From positions 124,001 to 188,000 of the forward strand of contig NZ_PKLZ01000008.1 in the NCBI RefSeq assembly GCF_002868715.1: a stretch of DNA of 64,000 nt. Direction: 5' to 3'. Position 1 is the first letter of the stretch; the number at the start of each line of letters is the position of its first letter. Position numbers and translations under genes: made by a program. Source of the stretch: Kineobactrum sediminis. GTDB lineage: Bacteria; Pseudomonadota; Gammaproteobacteria; Pseudomonadales; Halieaceae. Shown piece after piece: positions 25,921 through 35,981 of this stretch. Below the pieces are notes generated by a model. That model saw nothing but the letters and a program-made list of their open reading frames with translations. It made no database searches and was not told where the DNA came from.

Positions 25921-26892
25921 TCAGGCCGGCGAGCGCACCAGTGCTGCCACCGCGTCGACCAGGGGTTCGGGCAAGCGTGCGCTGATCTTCAGGTACCACA
26001 TCTGCGCATGTGCCATGGAGCGGCATTTTACCGCGTCTTTCTCCGTCATGATAATCGGTCGGTCGGCAAAAGCGGCAAAATCCTGCTCAGTGTAGCGATG
26101 ATGGTCGGCAAAGGAATGTTTTCCCACCACAAAGCCCGCCTCCTCCAGTGTGCTGAAGAACTGCCCCGGCTGGCCGATGCCGGCCACGGCGTGTATTGCG
26201 CTGCCGGGCAGCGGCGCCGCCTGTTCGCCAGCGTCATTTTCGCGCACCGGGCGTAGGCCCTGAACGTCATAACGCACCCCCTGGATCGGGTCATCGCTGC
26301 CCCGCAACAGCACGTAATCAACCTCGGCGAGCCGCCCCAGTGGCTCGCGCAAGGGGCCCGCAGGCAGGCAAAAGCCGTTGCCGGTGCCGCGCAGGGCATC
26401 CATGAGGACGATTTCAAAGTCCCGCGCCAGTGCGTAGTGTTGTAATCCGTCATCACTCAGCACCAGGTCTATCTCGGCGCTGGCCAGCAGGGTGCTCACC
26501 GCCGCCGAACGATCCGGGTCCACTACCGTGGGGGCGCCGGTACGACGATGAATCAGTAGCGGCTCGTCGCCGCACTGGTCGGCATCACTGCGGTCGCTGA
26601 CCTGGTGGGGAAACCTGGCACCGGGCGCCGCGCCGTAGCCACGGCTGACTACCCCCGGGCGCAGGCCACGGGCCTGCAGGGCTTCCACCAGGGCGATCAC
26701 AACCGGTGTCTTGCCGGTGCCTCCCACCGTTATATTACCCACGATCACCAGGGGTATCGGTGGCCTGTAGACAGTAGCCAGGCCATACCGATAGGCTTTG
26801 CGGCGCAGTTGCACAACCACACGAAACACCAGTTCCAGCGGCCGCAACAGCCACAACCAGGTGGCCTGCCGATACCAGGCTCGCACCAGCAT
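25921..26892 (-). CDS. lpxK: tetraacyldisaccharide 4'-kinase
   Basis: 323 residues from the ATG at 26892; the upstream frame lies inside msbA. LpxK phosphorylates the lipid A disaccharide at 4'. The N-terminal membrane-associated helix ([20 protein letters not shown]) precedes the P-loop [13 protein letters not shown] near residue 55, then SRGYG and [19 protein letters not shown], and the kinase domain ends with AALVRSPA. The start is 5 bases downstream of the msbA stop, and kdsB follows after 13 bases. Confidence 0.96.
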   Translation of the reverse strand: MLVRAWYRQATWLWLLRPLELVFRVVVQLRRKAYRYGLATVYRPPIPLVIVGNITVGGTGKTPVVIALVEALQARGLRPGVVSRGYGAAPGARFPHQVSDRSDADQCGDEPLLIHRRTGAPTVVDPDRSAAVSTLLASAEIDLVLSDDGLQHYALARDFEIVLMDALRGTGNGFCLPAGPLREPLGRLAEVDYVLLRGSDDPIQGVRYDVQGLRPVRENDAGEQAAPLPGSAIHAVAGIGQPGQFFSTLEEAGFVVGKHSFADHHRYTEQDFAAFADRPIIMTEKDAVKCRSMAHAQMWYLKISARLPEPLVDAVAALVRSPA

Positions 26893-26896
26893 CGGC

Positions 26897-28735
26897 TCAC
26901 TCCGGGTCCTGGTCACTGAACTCCTGGTTATACAATTGCGCATACAGCCCGTTCTGTTGCAGCAATTCCGCATGGCTGCCGGTGGCGACAATCTGTCCCG
27001 CGTCCATCACCACAATACGATCGGCCCGCTCCACCGTGGACAACCGGTGCGCGATCACAATGGTCGTACGGCCCTCCATGATGACATCAAGCGCGCGCTG
27101 GATCCGGTGTTCGGATTCGTTATCCAGCGCCGAAGTGGCCTCGTCCAGCACCAGCACGGGCGCGTCCTTTAATATTGCGCGGGCAATTGCCAGGCGCTGG
27201 CGCTGGCCGCCACTCAGGCCCCCGCCATCGTTGCCCAGCACGGTATCCAGGCCCTGGGGCAGTTTGTCGATAAACTCCAGCGCATAGGCCGACTCGCAGG
27301 CCGCGCGCACTGCCTCGGGCCCGGCATCCGCCAGCTCACCGTAGGCAATGTTGTTGTATACGGTGTCGTTAAACAGGGTGACGTGCTGGGACACCATCGC
27401 TAATTGCTGGCGCAGGTTGGCCAGCCGGTAATCGCTGATGGGGACACCATCCAGGGTGATCTGGCCATTTTCAATCGGGTAAAACCGGGACAACAGCTGG
27501 ATCAGTGTGCTTTTACCGCTACCGGAACGCCCCACCAGGGCAACGGTTTCACCGGCGTCGATCCGCAGGTTGATATCGCGCAGGACAACCTCATCTGTGC
27601 CGGGGTAGGCAAAGGAGAGTTCACTGAATGCAATATCACCGCGTGCACGCTCCACGGTAATCGTGCCCTGATCCGGCTCTTCCTCGAGATCCAGCTGGGC
27701 AAAAATATCCTCGGCGGCGGCCAGCCCCCGCTGGATAACACTCTGCACGCTGCTCACCTGCCGAATGGGCTTGCCGAGCAGGCCCGCCGCGGTCAGGAAC
27801 GCCACCAGCGAACCCGCACTGAAGCCGCTGAGAATATCGGGGTTCAGTGCGAACCAGACCATGGCACCCAGTGCGATCGCCAGCATGGTCTGGATCACCG
27901 GGGTACTCATGGCATCGGCAAACGCCAGCTTGAGACTCTGGGTACGGTTGTACTGGCTGGCGCGCTCGAAGCGGTCGTCTTGCTGCTGCTGGCCACCGAA
28001 CAGGCGTATTTCCTTGTAGCCACCGATACTCTCATTTGACACCTGGGTAACGTCGCCCATCGACTCCTGGATGCGGCGGCTGTAGCGACGGAAATGCTTG
28101 CCCACCACCGACACGACGAGCGCGATACAGGGCGCCACCAGCATGAAAATCAGGCTCAGCCGCCAGTTCAGGTAAAACAGGTAGCCCAGCAGCCCGACGA
28201 CCGTGAGGCCCTCGCCGATTACCACTTTCAGCGCCTTGGTTGCCGCATCCGTTACCTGTTCCACGTTAAAGGTGATCTTGGAAATCAGCAGGCCCTGGCT
28301 GTGCCTGTCGTAATAGATACTCGGTGCCCGCAGCATCTTGTTGAACAGCTCCCGGCGCAGCTCATGCACCAGGTTCCTGGCCACATGATTCATGAAATAG
28401 GTACCGGCGAAGTAGCCCAGCGAACGGGTAAAGGCAAGAAATACCATCGCCGCCGGCACGGCAATGCGGGCAAACTCCAGTCGCGACTTGTCGCCGGCAT
28501 CGAGCAACGCGTAGGCCGCCCCCGATACCAGGCCGGACTCAGCCTCGTCCGAGCCGTTGAGCGAGTCGAGCAGAAACTGCATAAGGTCGGCAAGCAGCAC
28601 GTTGCCCAGCGAATAGACGACATAGCCGCAGATACTCAGGGCGAACAGGTACCAGTAGGGCACAACGTAACCCAGCAGACGCCGGTAGAGCTGCCAGTCG
28701 GTGTGTTTGCCGATACGTTGCGGGTCTTTATTCAC
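26897..28735 (-). CDS. msbA: lipid A export ATP-binding/permease protein
   Basis: 612 residues, GTG start overlapping the exbD stop (GTGA). MsbA flips lipid A-core across the inner membrane. An N-terminal six-helix ABC exporter domain spans residues ~20-330, starting with YVVPYWYLFALSICGYVVYS. The ATPase carries GRSGSGKST near 400, the signature LSGGQRQRLAIARAIL near 510 and Walker B VLVLDEATSALD. Length is normal. It lies between exbD and lpxK, the usual place in this group. Confidence 0.97.
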   Translation of the reverse strand: MNKDPQRIGKHTDWQLYRRLLGYVVPYWYLFALSICGYVVYSLGNVLLADLMQFLLDSLNGSDEAESGLVSGAAYALLDAGDKSRLEFARIAVPAAMVFLAFTRSLGYFAGTYFMNHVARNLVHELRRELFNKMLRAPSIYYDRHSQGLLISKITFNVEQVTDAATKALKVVIGEGLTVVGLLGYLFYLNWRLSLIFMLVAPCIALVVSVVGKHFRRYSRRIQESMGDVTQVSNESIGGYKEIRLFGGQQQQDDRFERASQYNRTQSLKLAFADAMSTPVIQTMLAIALGAMVWFALNPDILSGFSAGSLVAFLTAAGLLGKPIRQVSSVQSVIQRGLAAAEDIFAQLDLEEEPDQGTITVERARGDIAFSELSFAYPGTDEVVLRDINLRIDAGETVALVGRSGSGKSTLIQLLSRFYPIENGQITLDGVPISDYRLANLRQQLAMVSQHVTLFNDTVYNNIAYGELADAGPEAVRAACESAYALEFIDKLPQGLDTVLGNDGGGLSGGQRQRLAIARAILKDAPVLVLDEATSALDNESEHRIQRALDVIMEGRTTIVIAHRLSTVERADRIVVMDAGQIVATGSHAELLQQNGLYAQLYNQEFSDQDPE

Positions 28736-29163
28736 TGGCTGCTGCCGTTACCCGAGGGTTGTCGCGTGGTAATACTGAAGTGCACGAACCCCATCTGGCC
28801 CGCGGCATCCATGGCGCGCACGACATCCTGGTGCGCGGCCTGGGCGTCTGCGGTGATCACCATCGGCAGGGTGGTATCGCCCACCGAAATCTTGTAAATC
28901 GCGGCCTGCAGCGTGCGCAGGCGGGTATCGACCAGGGCCTGGCCGTTGACCCGGTAACCGCCGCGCTCGTCCACCAGGATTTCTATCTGCCGATCGTCCC
29001 GGTCACGGGCTTCGCCGCTGGCCTCGGGAAGGTCGATGCTGAGCTGGGTTTCCCGGCTGAAGGTGGTGGACACCATGAAGAAAATCAACAGCAAAAACAC
29101 AATGTCGATTAATGGCGTCAGGTTGATGCTGACTTCCCCGGTGACCTGGCGACGAAATTTCAA
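28732..29163 (-). CDS. exbD: ExbD/TolR-type biopolymer transport protein
   Basis: 143 residues with a TTG start overlapping the exbB stop (TTGA). A short cytoplasmic N-terminus is followed by one membrane helix PLIDIVFLLLIFFMVSTTF with the essential Asp at position 20, then a periplasmic domain. With ExbB it uses the proton gradient to energise TonB. The genes are upstream of msbA, so the pair may serve either TonB or an LPS-related role; family and place do not decide between these. Confidence 0.94.
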   Translation of the reverse strand: MKFRRQVTGEVSINLTPLIDIVFLLLIFFMVSTTFSRETQLSIDLPEASGEARDRDDRQIEILVDERGGYRVNGQALVDTRLRTLQAAIYKISVGDTTLPMVITADAQAAHQDVVRAMDAAGQMGFVHFSITTRQPSGNGSSQ

Positions 29164-29825
29164 GCGTTGCGGTCCGCGGTGGCTTCGTTGTGCAGGGCGT
29201 CCACCAGCTTGATGGTCTCCTGCTCCAGGCTGACCACAACGGTGTCAATGCGGCCGACAAAATAGCGGTGCATCACCAGCGCGGGGATAGCCACCGCCAA
29301 GCCCGCCGCCGTGGTGATCAGCGCCTCGGAAATACCACCCGCCAGTGCACTCGCATTACCGGTGCCCTGGGACATGATTTCCGCGAACACCTTGATCATG
29401 CCCACAACCGTGCCCAGCAGGCCCAACAGCGGTGCCACCGCGGCAATGGTACCCAGGGAGTTGAGATAGCGCTCGAGATCGTGAACGACATGGCTGGCGG
29501 CTTCCTGGATACTTTCCTTCATCACATCGCGCCCGTGATTCGCATTGGCCAGGCCCGCAGCGAGGATTGTACCCAAAGGCGATGATTGCCTCAGATTGCG
29601 CAGCGCAGCAGCGTCCAGCTCACCTGCCTTGCGTTGCTTCCATACCGTGGCCAGCAGGTGTGGCGGTGATATTTTTTTGGAATTGAGGGTATAGAGTCGC
29701 TCAATACAGATTGCCAGGGCCAAAATGGAGCTGAATATTATCAGCACCATCAGCCAGCCGCCCGCCGTAACCAGTTCCAGCACAATCAGATCCTGCCATA
29801 GATTTTGAGACATCATTATACGCAC
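29160..29825 (-). CDS. exbB: ExbB/TolQ-type proton channel protein
   Basis: 221 residues; the start at 29825 is a GTG and two ATGs follow within five codons, none with a strong ribosome site. Three helices are visible: near 20-40 (WLMVLIIFSSILALAICIE), 120-150 (LNSLGTIAAVAPLLGLLGTVVGMI) and 165-190 (ALITTAAGLAVAIPALVMHRYF). The conserved polar residues of the proton path in TVVGMIKVF and EALITTAAGLAVAIP are present. It pairs with ExbD and is the likely power source for the two TonB receptors in this window, which is inference. Confidence 0.94.
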   Translation of the reverse strand: MRIMMSQNLWQDLIVLELVTAGGWLMVLIIFSSILALAICIERLYTLNSKKISPPHLLATVWKQRKAGELDAAALRNLRQSSPLGTILAAGLANANHGRDVMKESIQEAASHVVHDLERYLNSLGTIAAVAPLLGLLGTVVGMIKVFAEIMSQGTGNASALAGGISEALITTAAGLAVAIPALVMHRYFVGRIDTVVVSLEQETIKLVDALHNEATADRNA

Positions 29826-29852
29826 AGGGCCCGATGGGGCGAAACAACTGTG

Positions 29853-32153
29853 CTATTTCCAGAAACGGGGTGCAGATTCCCGATGAGCCAGCAGCGACAC
29901 CTCACCGTTTACGCCAATCACCCACTCCAGCGCTCCCGAGCTGGCAGTATTCAGGGTATTTATCCCAAGCCCGGCATGGCGCGAAACCACCTCTTCCGCC
30001 GGATGACCATAACGGCTGGCGCGCTCGCTGGTATAAATGACAAACCGGGGGCGAACCTGCTTTAGCCAGGCCCAGGACGACGAGGTATTACTGCCATGAT
30101 GGGGAGCCAGTGCCCAGTCGCTGGCCAGCTGTGAGCCCCAGTAACGCACCAGTTCCCGCTCCCGACGCACGCCAATATCGCCAGGGAGCAGCAATCGATA
30201 ACCATGCACCGTGACCTGTAACACGCAGGAGCCCTCGTTACTGGTAAGGGACTCCCCCGACGCCGGCGACAATACCTGGAAACGAATGGCCGCCTGCCAC
30301 TGCCACGCCATCCCCGCAACGCAGGTGGTCGCATGTTGACGCACGGGAAGATCCGCGCCCTGCAGTAGCCGGTGTACCGGCAGGCGCGCCAGTATCGTGC
30401 CCACGCCGGCACTGTGATCGGTATCGCCGTGGCTGATCACCAGGCTATCGAGATGGCGGATCCCGCGTGCACGCAGGAAGGGCAGTACCACCGCGCCCGC
30501 GAGGTCCCAGCTACCGGGCATACCCCCGCCAGTATCGTAGAGTAGCGCCCGCCGGCCATCGTAGATTAACGTTGCTGTGCCCTGGCCCACATCCAGAGCC
30601 ACGATATGAACATCACCGGACCGCGCCACGCTGTGCGCGCGCGGCACCAGCAACAGGGGTAAAACCAGCAGCGGCAATAGCCCTTTGATGGCCCTGTGCA
30701 CCGGAACAGGCACCAGTGCCAGCGCAATGACTGCGAGTACCAGGGCCGCGTAGGAAGGCGAAAGCTGGCTGTACAACCATCCCGGATGCTGCTCGACCAG
30801 GCTCTGTCCGCGGGGTAATAACTTTAGCAGCGGCCAGGCAGCGAGCGACCATACGGGCCCGGCAAGCGCGCTGCCACAGGCACCTAAAATGACCCCTGCC
30901 AGGGCCAGCGGCACCACAAATACGCCTACCAAAGGCACCAGCACAGCATTCGCGACAGCCGCTACCTGGCTGACGCCGCCAAACCACCAGCCGCCCAGTG
31001 GCAGCATCGCAACGCACATATACGCGTGCGCTCCCAACCATTTGCCGGATCGCCCCGGGCGCGGGCGCCACAGCGACAGCCACAACAGGCAGGCGACAGA
31101 CCCGAATGATAACCAGAACCCTGCCCCCAGTGCCGCCAGTGGGTTCAGCGCCAGCAGCACCACGGCTGCGAATAACAGGTTATTCCAGGATAACCCCGGG
31201 CGACCGCACAGGGTGGCCAGCAGAAAACACAGCAACATGAGCCATGCCCGGGTAGTCGCCAGGCTAAAGCCCGCCAAAGCGGTATAGGCAGTGGCAAAGA
31301 GCAGCGCGAACACCGGTGGCAAAACACCGCCGATACGGTTATTACCCGCCAGGGACAGCAGCCGGGAGACAATCGACCCCAGGCCAAAACCGCAACCCGC
31401 CACCAGGCCCACGTGAAGTCCCGAGATAACCAGCAGATGGCTGACCCCGAAATGCTGGAAAAGAGTCCACAGGCCGTGGTCGAGCCCGCTGCGGTCGGCG
31501 ACGGTGATCGCCCGCAGGATGCCGCTGGCCGGGCCCTCCCCAAGCGCCTGCAGAATTTGCCGACTGAGCCACTGGCGATAGCGATGGTGGCTGCGCCCGT
31601 CGGCCCTTGACAGCCGCTGCGCCGGCGCTGACATGCGCACACTCCCCACCGCATCAATACCGGTTTGCGCATACCACGCCTGGAGATTATGGGACCCGGG
31701 ATTAACCAGGCCCCAGGGGCGCCGCAGCAACACCTCGAATTGCCAGCGCTCGCCGGGTACCAGTATCGCCTCCCCGGAATAGCTCAGCAGCAGCGTGCGG
31801 GGCCCGGCGCACTGGGGCGACGACAGTGCGTCAACCTTGAACTCGAACCGCTGGCTGACCCGATCCTCCGCTAACCGACTCATGCGCGGCAGGTTGTGAA
31901 TGCGGCCCGATACGGTGACGGGAATGCGCTCACACGCCTCGGGCAGACGCCGGTCCAGTAGCTGCTGGCCGTGCCAGGACGCCACAGACACCCCGAGCAG
32001 CATGGCGCCCGCGCAGCGCCAATAGTGGTTGCCCGCAAGAATGGCCAGGATGCCACTGAGAGCGGCCAGGAAAACGACCTGGTTGGGCGGCAATACCGCT
32101 GCCTGGCTCATTAACACGATGCTTGCCGCAAATAGCAGCAATACACTGCGCAT
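29853..32153 (-). CDS. comEC: DNA internalization competence protein ComEC/Rec2
   Basis: 766 residues. ComEC forms the inner-membrane channel for single-stranded DNA in natural transformation. N-terminal helices are followed by an OB-like periplasmic segment (about 80-150), the competence membrane domain with FQHFGVSHLLVISGLHVGL near 245, and a C-terminal metallo-beta-lactamase domain with VALDVGQGTATLI and SHGDTDHSAGV near 555-600. Length is full. Whether the host is competent cannot be judged here. It is divergent from the DUF2062 gene over 132 bases. Confidence 0.96.
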   Translation of the reverse strand: MRSVLLLFAASIVLMSQAAVLPPNQVVFLAALSGILAILAGNHYWRCAGAMLLGVSVASWHGQQLLDRRLPEACERIPVTVSGRIHNLPRMSRLAEDRVSQRFEFKVDALSSPQCAGPRTLLLSYSGEAILVPGERWQFEVLLRRPWGLVNPGSHNLQAWYAQTGIDAVGSVRMSAPAQRLSRADGRSHHRYRQWLSRQILQALGEGPASGILRAITVADRSGLDHGLWTLFQHFGVSHLLVISGLHVGLVAGCGFGLGSIVSRLLSLAGNNRIGGVLPPVFALLFATAYTALAGFSLATTRAWLMLLCFLLATLCGRPGLSWNNLLFAAVVLLALNPLAALGAGFWLSFGSVACLLWLSLWRPRPGRSGKWLGAHAYMCVAMLPLGGWWFGGVSQVAAVANAVLVPLVGVFVVPLALAGVILGACGSALAGPVWSLAAWPLLKLLPRGQSLVEQHPGWLYSQLSPSYAALVLAVIALALVPVPVHRAIKGLLPLLVLPLLLVPRAHSVARSGDVHIVALDVGQGTATLIYDGRRALLYDTGGGMPGSWDLAGAVVLPFLRARGIRHLDSLVISHGDTDHSAGVGTILARLPVHRLLQGADLPVRQHATTCVAGMAWQWQAAIRFQVLSPASGESLTSNEGSCVLQVTVHGYRLLLPGDIGVRRERELVRYWGSQLASDWALAPHHGSNTSSSWAWLKQVRPRFVIYTSERASRYGHPAEEVVSRHAGLGINTLNTASSGALEWVIGVNGEVSLLAHRESAPRFWK

Positions 32154-32285
32154 CAGTGGTGATAACCCGATTTAAACGCCATAATACTACCCGGATGACG
32201 CTGCCCGGGCCTGCCGGGCAGTTCCTCAAGCGCAGTTCATCACACAGTAGTACTACGTTACACGTCCAAACCAACCGATGGTGTC

Positions 32286-32831
32286 ATGCCGAGAAAAACG
32301 CTCAAACAGTGGCTTCCCAGCCCAACCCGGATACGCAGGCTTGAGAGCCTGCACGTACTGGGCGAATGGATTTACCAGCCCAATCTCTGGCACATTAATC
32401 GCTACTCGACCTCCATGGCCTTTTTTACCGGTCTGTTTGTAGCCTTTTTACCCATTCCTGGCCAGATGCCGGTCGCCGCCATCATGGCGGTGCTGCTGCG
32501 TTGCAACCTCCCCTTATCAGTGGCCCTGGTCTGGGTAACCAACCCGCTCACCATGCCGGCGATTTTCTATATCTCCTATCGCGTGGGCGCTCTACTGATC
32601 GATGTGCCGGTACAGGTGCTCGAGTTCGAGCTGAGCCTGGCCTGGCTGAGCGCGCGGATAGGCAGTATCTGGAAACCGCTGCTGCTGGGTAGCGTGCTAT
32701 GTGGGCTGCTGTTCGGCTCGCTCGGGTACACCGGGGTAAACCTGTTCTGGCGTTGGCATGTATCCAGACAATGGCGCCGTCGGCGGCGCCGGAGAGCGGC
32801 GCGCGCTAAACGCGCTCCTGATGAAGAATAA
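32286..32831 (+). CDS. DUF2062 domain-containing membrane protein
   Basis: 181 residues with a basic N-terminus (MPRKTLKQWLPSP) and the DUF2062 core: NRYSTSMAFFTGLFVAFLPIPGQM, VTNPLTMPAIFY and a later hydrophobic segment LLLGSVLCGLLFGSLGYTG. The C-terminus is very basic (RRRRRRAARAKR). The function of the family is unknown; the gene is next to comEC and the Lol genes in many gammaproteobacteria. The 3' end overlaps the convergent lolE gene by 26 bases. Confidence 0.93.
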   Translation: MPRKTLKQWLPSPTRIRRLESLHVLGEWIYQPNLWHINRYSTSMAFFTGLFVAFLPIPGQMPVAAIMAVLLRCNLPLSVALVWVTNPLTMPAIFYISYRVGALLIDVPVQVLEFELSLAWLSARIGSIWKPLLLGSVLCGLLFGSLGYTGVNLFWRWHVSRQWRRRRRRRAARAKRAPDEE

Positions 32832-34044
32832 GCGCAGGTGCCAGTTGTGCCGCCCTGCGAGCGGGATACAGCGCCGCCAGCACGCACATCAGCAGAGCGA
32901 TACCCGCCACCTGCAGGATGTCGGCAGCGAGGATGTCCACCGGCAGGAATGACACCGGATAGACATCAGTGTCAAGAAAGTGGAACCCCAGCAGCTGCTC
33001 CAGGCCGGCCACCAGGGGTGGTATCGCAAGGCTCAGTAATACGCCGCAGAGACTGCCTAGAATCCCTCCTACCATGCCGATCATGGCGCCCTGAATCACA
33101 AATACCCAGCTGATGTCCGCGCCGGTCGCCCCCAGGGTACGCAAAATGGCAATATCCCCCTGCTTGTCGAACACGACCAACACCAGGGAAGACACGACAT
33201 TGAAAGCGGCCACGGCAATAATCGAAAACAACAGGATACTGACCAGGTCACGCGATAACTGAATCGCAGCATAGAGATTGCCATGGGTCATCATCCAGTT
33301 GGTGCTGTAAAACCCGGATGGCAACTCATTAAGCAGTTCCCAGCCCAGCCGGTCAACGCTGAACAGGTCACGACTGCGCAGTTGCAGGCCACTGATGCCA
33401 CCCTCCAGGCCCGCCAGCTCCGAAGCCCTGGCCAGTCTCACCACCGCCGCCGATTCGTCAAGCTCGGTGGCCGTGTGCACAATTCCCACCAGTACCACAC
33501 TGGCAAAGCGTGCATCCCGGGCTGCGTTACTGCTGCCTGCGCGAGGCACAATCACGGTCAGGTTGTCACCTTCAGTGACCTCCAGTCGCGCCGCCAGGCC
33601 ACTCCCCAGTAGCAGGCTGTCAGGCCGGGCACGGAACTCGGCACGCTGGGCCGGGGACAGCGCAGCCAGCAGGCCCCCTTCCGTTTCGGCATCCAGGCCG
33701 ATTCCGGTAGCGGTCTCAATCTCCCTGCCGCGTAGAAACAGCGCGTCAAATTGCACAAAAGGATTAACTGAAACCACTTCCGGATGCGTTGCCAGCGTGG
33801 CGGCCAGAGGCTCCCAGTCACGCAGTGGTTGTTGGGAGTAGAGCGTGATGTGGGGCACCATTGCAAGAATGCGTTCGCGCATTTCCTTGTCGAAGCCATT
33901 CATGACTGACAACACCGTTATCAGCAGCGCAATCGCCAGCACCAGGCCCAGGGTGGAAAGCGAAGACAAAAACGTGGACAGGTAACCGCGCCCAAAGGCA
34001 AAACCATAGCGCAGGGCAATCCGCAGCAGCTCAAGCCGGCTCAC
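32806..34044 (-). CDS. lolE: lipoprotein-releasing ABC permease LolE-type
   Basis: 412 residues from the GTG at 34044 with GGGAG upstream, overlapping the lolD end by 14 bases. Together with LolC and LolD it lifts mature lipoproteins from the inner membrane onto LolA. The fold is one N-terminal helix near 25-45 (LSTLGLVLAIALLITVLSVMNGF), a periplasmic domain, and three C-terminal helices starting at SILLFSIIAVAAFNVVSSLVLV. The phrase GDIAILRTLGATGADISWVF marks the coupling helix. Which of the two permeases is LolC or LolE is set only by gene order. Confidence 0.93.
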   Translation of the reverse strand: MSRLELLRIALRYGFAFGRGYLSTFLSSLSTLGLVLAIALLITVLSVMNGFDKEMRERILAMVPHITLYSQQPLRDWEPLAATLATHPEVVSVNPFVQFDALFLRGREIETATGIGLDAETEGGLLAALSPAQRAEFRARPDSLLLGSGLAARLEVTEGDNLTVIVPRAGSSNAARDARFASVVLVGIVHTATELDESAAVVRLARASELAGLEGGISGLQLRSRDLFSVDRLGWELLNELPSGFYSTNWMMTHGNLYAAIQLSRDLVSILLFSIIAVAAFNVVSSLVLVVFDKQGDIAILRTLGATGADISWVFVIQGAMIGMVGGILGSLCGVLLSLAIPPLVAGLEQLLGFHFLDTDVYPVSFLPVDILAADILQVAGIALLMCVLAALYPARRAAQLAPALILHQERV

Positions 34045-34726
34045 GAGCTTGCTCCCGCAGGGCACCGAGAACCAACTCCAGCGTGCGGTCCATGCGCCGC
34101 GCAATATGCGGATCATGGGTCACCACAACAAAGGCGGTTTTACCGGCACTCAGGGAATCAATCAGTGCCAGTACCTGTGCCGCCGATTCCGGGTCAAGGT
34201 TACCGGTGGGTTCATCCATCAGCACACAATCCGGGGTCGTTACCAGGGCGCGCGCAATCGCCACGCGCTGGCGTTCACCACCGGACAGTTGCCCCGGCCG
34301 GTGTTTCAACCGATGCCCCATACCCACTTGCTCCAGTACCTCTGCGGCCTGTTGCCAGGCCGCACTACGGCCAATGCCGCCGATCAATAGCGGCATGGCC
34401 ACGTTTTCCCTGGCGTCAAATTCGGGCAGCAGATGGTGAAACTGGTAGACAAATCCAAGGTGTCGGTTACGCCAGCGACAGCGCTCGCGCTCACTCAGCG
34501 TGGCCAGATCCTGGCCCCGCATCAATACCCGACCGGCGCTGGGTTCGTCCAGGCCGCCCAACAGATTCAGCAAGGTGGACTTGCCGGATCCTGAAGCGCC
34601 TACAACCGCTATTTTCTCCCCCGCCTGAAGGCATAGCTGCACTCCATCAAGAACGGAGACAAGGCGATTACCATCCCGATACGTTCGGCCCAGATTCTCG
34701 CAGTACAACACTGCATCATTACTCAT
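34031..34726 (-). CDS. lolD: lipoprotein-releasing ATPase LolD
   Basis: 231 residues from the ATG at 34726 inside the lolC stop region (TATGAGTAATG). Walker A is GASGSGKST near 37, followed by LLNLLGGLDEPSAGRV, the Q-loop FVYQFHHLLPEFDARENV, the signature LSGGERQRVAIARALV and Walker B VLMDEPTGNLD. The HHLLPEF stretch is typical for LolD. It powers LolC/LolE. The coupled start implies equal synthesis with lolC. Confidence 0.96.
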   Translation of the reverse strand: MSNDAVLYCENLGRTYRDGNRLVSVLDGVQLCLQAGEKIAVVGASGSGKSTLLNLLGGLDEPSAGRVLMRGQDLATLSERERCRWRNRHLGFVYQFHHLLPEFDARENVAMPLLIGGIGRSAAWQQAAEVLEQVGMGHRLKHRPGQLSGGERQRVAIARALVTTPDCVLMDEPTGNLDPESAAQVLALIDSLSAGKTAFVVVTHDPHIARRMDRTLELVLGALREQAREPA

Positions 34727-35972
34727 AGCGCAACACCTCAGCCGGGGCAATTCGCGAGGCTCGCCAGGCCGGGTACAGCGTGGCCAGCAGGCTCAGCGAG
34801 AGTGAGGCCCCCACTACCCAGGCCACGTCCTGCCATAGCAGGCGCGCTGGCAACTCACTGATAAAATAGACCGTGGGATCAAATAAACTCACACCCAGCA
34901 GCCGTTCCAGCCAGGCGGAGACAGCCGCTATGTGGGTAGCCAGGGTGATGCCCACCAGCGCACCCAGCGTAATTCCGGTTGCGGCGAGCCCGAGGCCATG
35001 GGCCACGAATATACTCATGATGCCCATGGAACGGGCGCCCATGGTGCGTAACACTGCTATGTCGCCGCGCTTTTCCGCCACCGACATAACCAGTGTCGAA
35101 ACAATATTGAACGCCGCTACCGCGACCACACTCAACAGCAATAGCCCGACCATTATTTTTTCCATCCTGACCGCCTGAAACAAGCTCCCCTGGGTCTGGC
35201 TCCAGTCCCTTGCCTGCAGTCCCGGGGGCAAGGTTTTGGCGAGCTGCGCCAGCTGTCGCGGGGCTGCCATCAGATCCGTGGTTTTTACCTGCACGCCGTC
35301 GACTCCCGTACCAAGGCCAAACAAGCGCTGGGCCGTGGCCAGGGAGACATAAGCCTGGTAGCTGTCGGGCTGGGCGTTGACACTGAACAGGCCGGACACG
35401 AGCAGACGTCGGGTTCGGGGAAAAGTGCCCAATGGGGTAATGGTCAGCTTTGGCAGCGTAGCCTGCACCGTATCGCCGGGGCCGACTCCCAGGGTGCGCG
35501 CCAGAGTGGCTCCCAATACCACCGTGAAAGGCTCTGTGGCGAGATCATCCAGCCGGCCTGAAGTCATCGACTGTCCCACCCGCGACACCGCGGCCTCGCG
35601 GTTGGGCTCAATCCCCGTGAGTACGGCTCCGCGCAGCAGATAAGGGCCGGCGAGAATCACTTGGTCACTGATATAGGGCGCCGCGGCGACAACCTGCGGA
35701 GACGCGATCAACTCCTCCGCCACTGTTTCCCAGTCATTGAGATTGCCCGCTACCGGTTCGACATAACCATGGGGTACCAGGGCAAGAATACGTTCACGCA
35801 GTTCGGCGGAGAAGCCGTTCATGATAGAGAGCACGGTAATCAGGCTCGCCACCCCGAGGACCATACCCAGCATGGAAACAAGCGCAATTACACTGGCGAA
35901 GCGGTTACGTTTGCGACTGAAACTGTAGCGCAGGCCGACAAAGAGCACATATCCGGAACCCGGGCCACGCAC
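34719..35972 (-). CDS. lolC: lipoprotein-releasing ABC permease LolC-type
   Basis: 417 residues; the start at 35972 is a GTG with a weak ribosome site, and another GTG lies 8 codons downstream. The N-terminus VLFVGLRYSFSRKRNRF and first helix (SMLGMVLGVASLITVLSIMNGF) are typical of the LolC/E family, followed by the periplasmic domain and three helices from IMVGLLLLSVVAVAAFNIVS. It forms a heterodimer with LolE. lolC-lolD-lolE are all overlapped, so they are one transcript. Confidence 0.94.
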   Translation of the reverse strand: MRGPGSGYVLFVGLRYSFSRKRNRFASVIALVSMLGMVLGVASLITVLSIMNGFSAELRERILALVPHGYVEPVAGNLNDWETVAEELIASPQVVAAAPYISDQVILAGPYLLRGAVLTGIEPNREAAVSRVGQSMTSGRLDDLATEPFTVVLGATLARTLGVGPGDTVQATLPKLTITPLGTFPRTRRLLVSGLFSVNAQPDSYQAYVSLATAQRLFGLGTGVDGVQVKTTDLMAAPRQLAQLAKTLPPGLQARDWSQTQGSLFQAVRMEKIMVGLLLLSVVAVAAFNIVSTLVMSVAEKRGDIAVLRTMGARSMGIMSIFVAHGLGLAATGITLGALVGITLATHIAAVSAWLERLLGVSLFDPTVYFISELPARLLWQDVAWVVGASLSLSLLATLYPAWRASRIAPAEVLRYE

Positions 35973-35981
35973 CCCGGGCGC

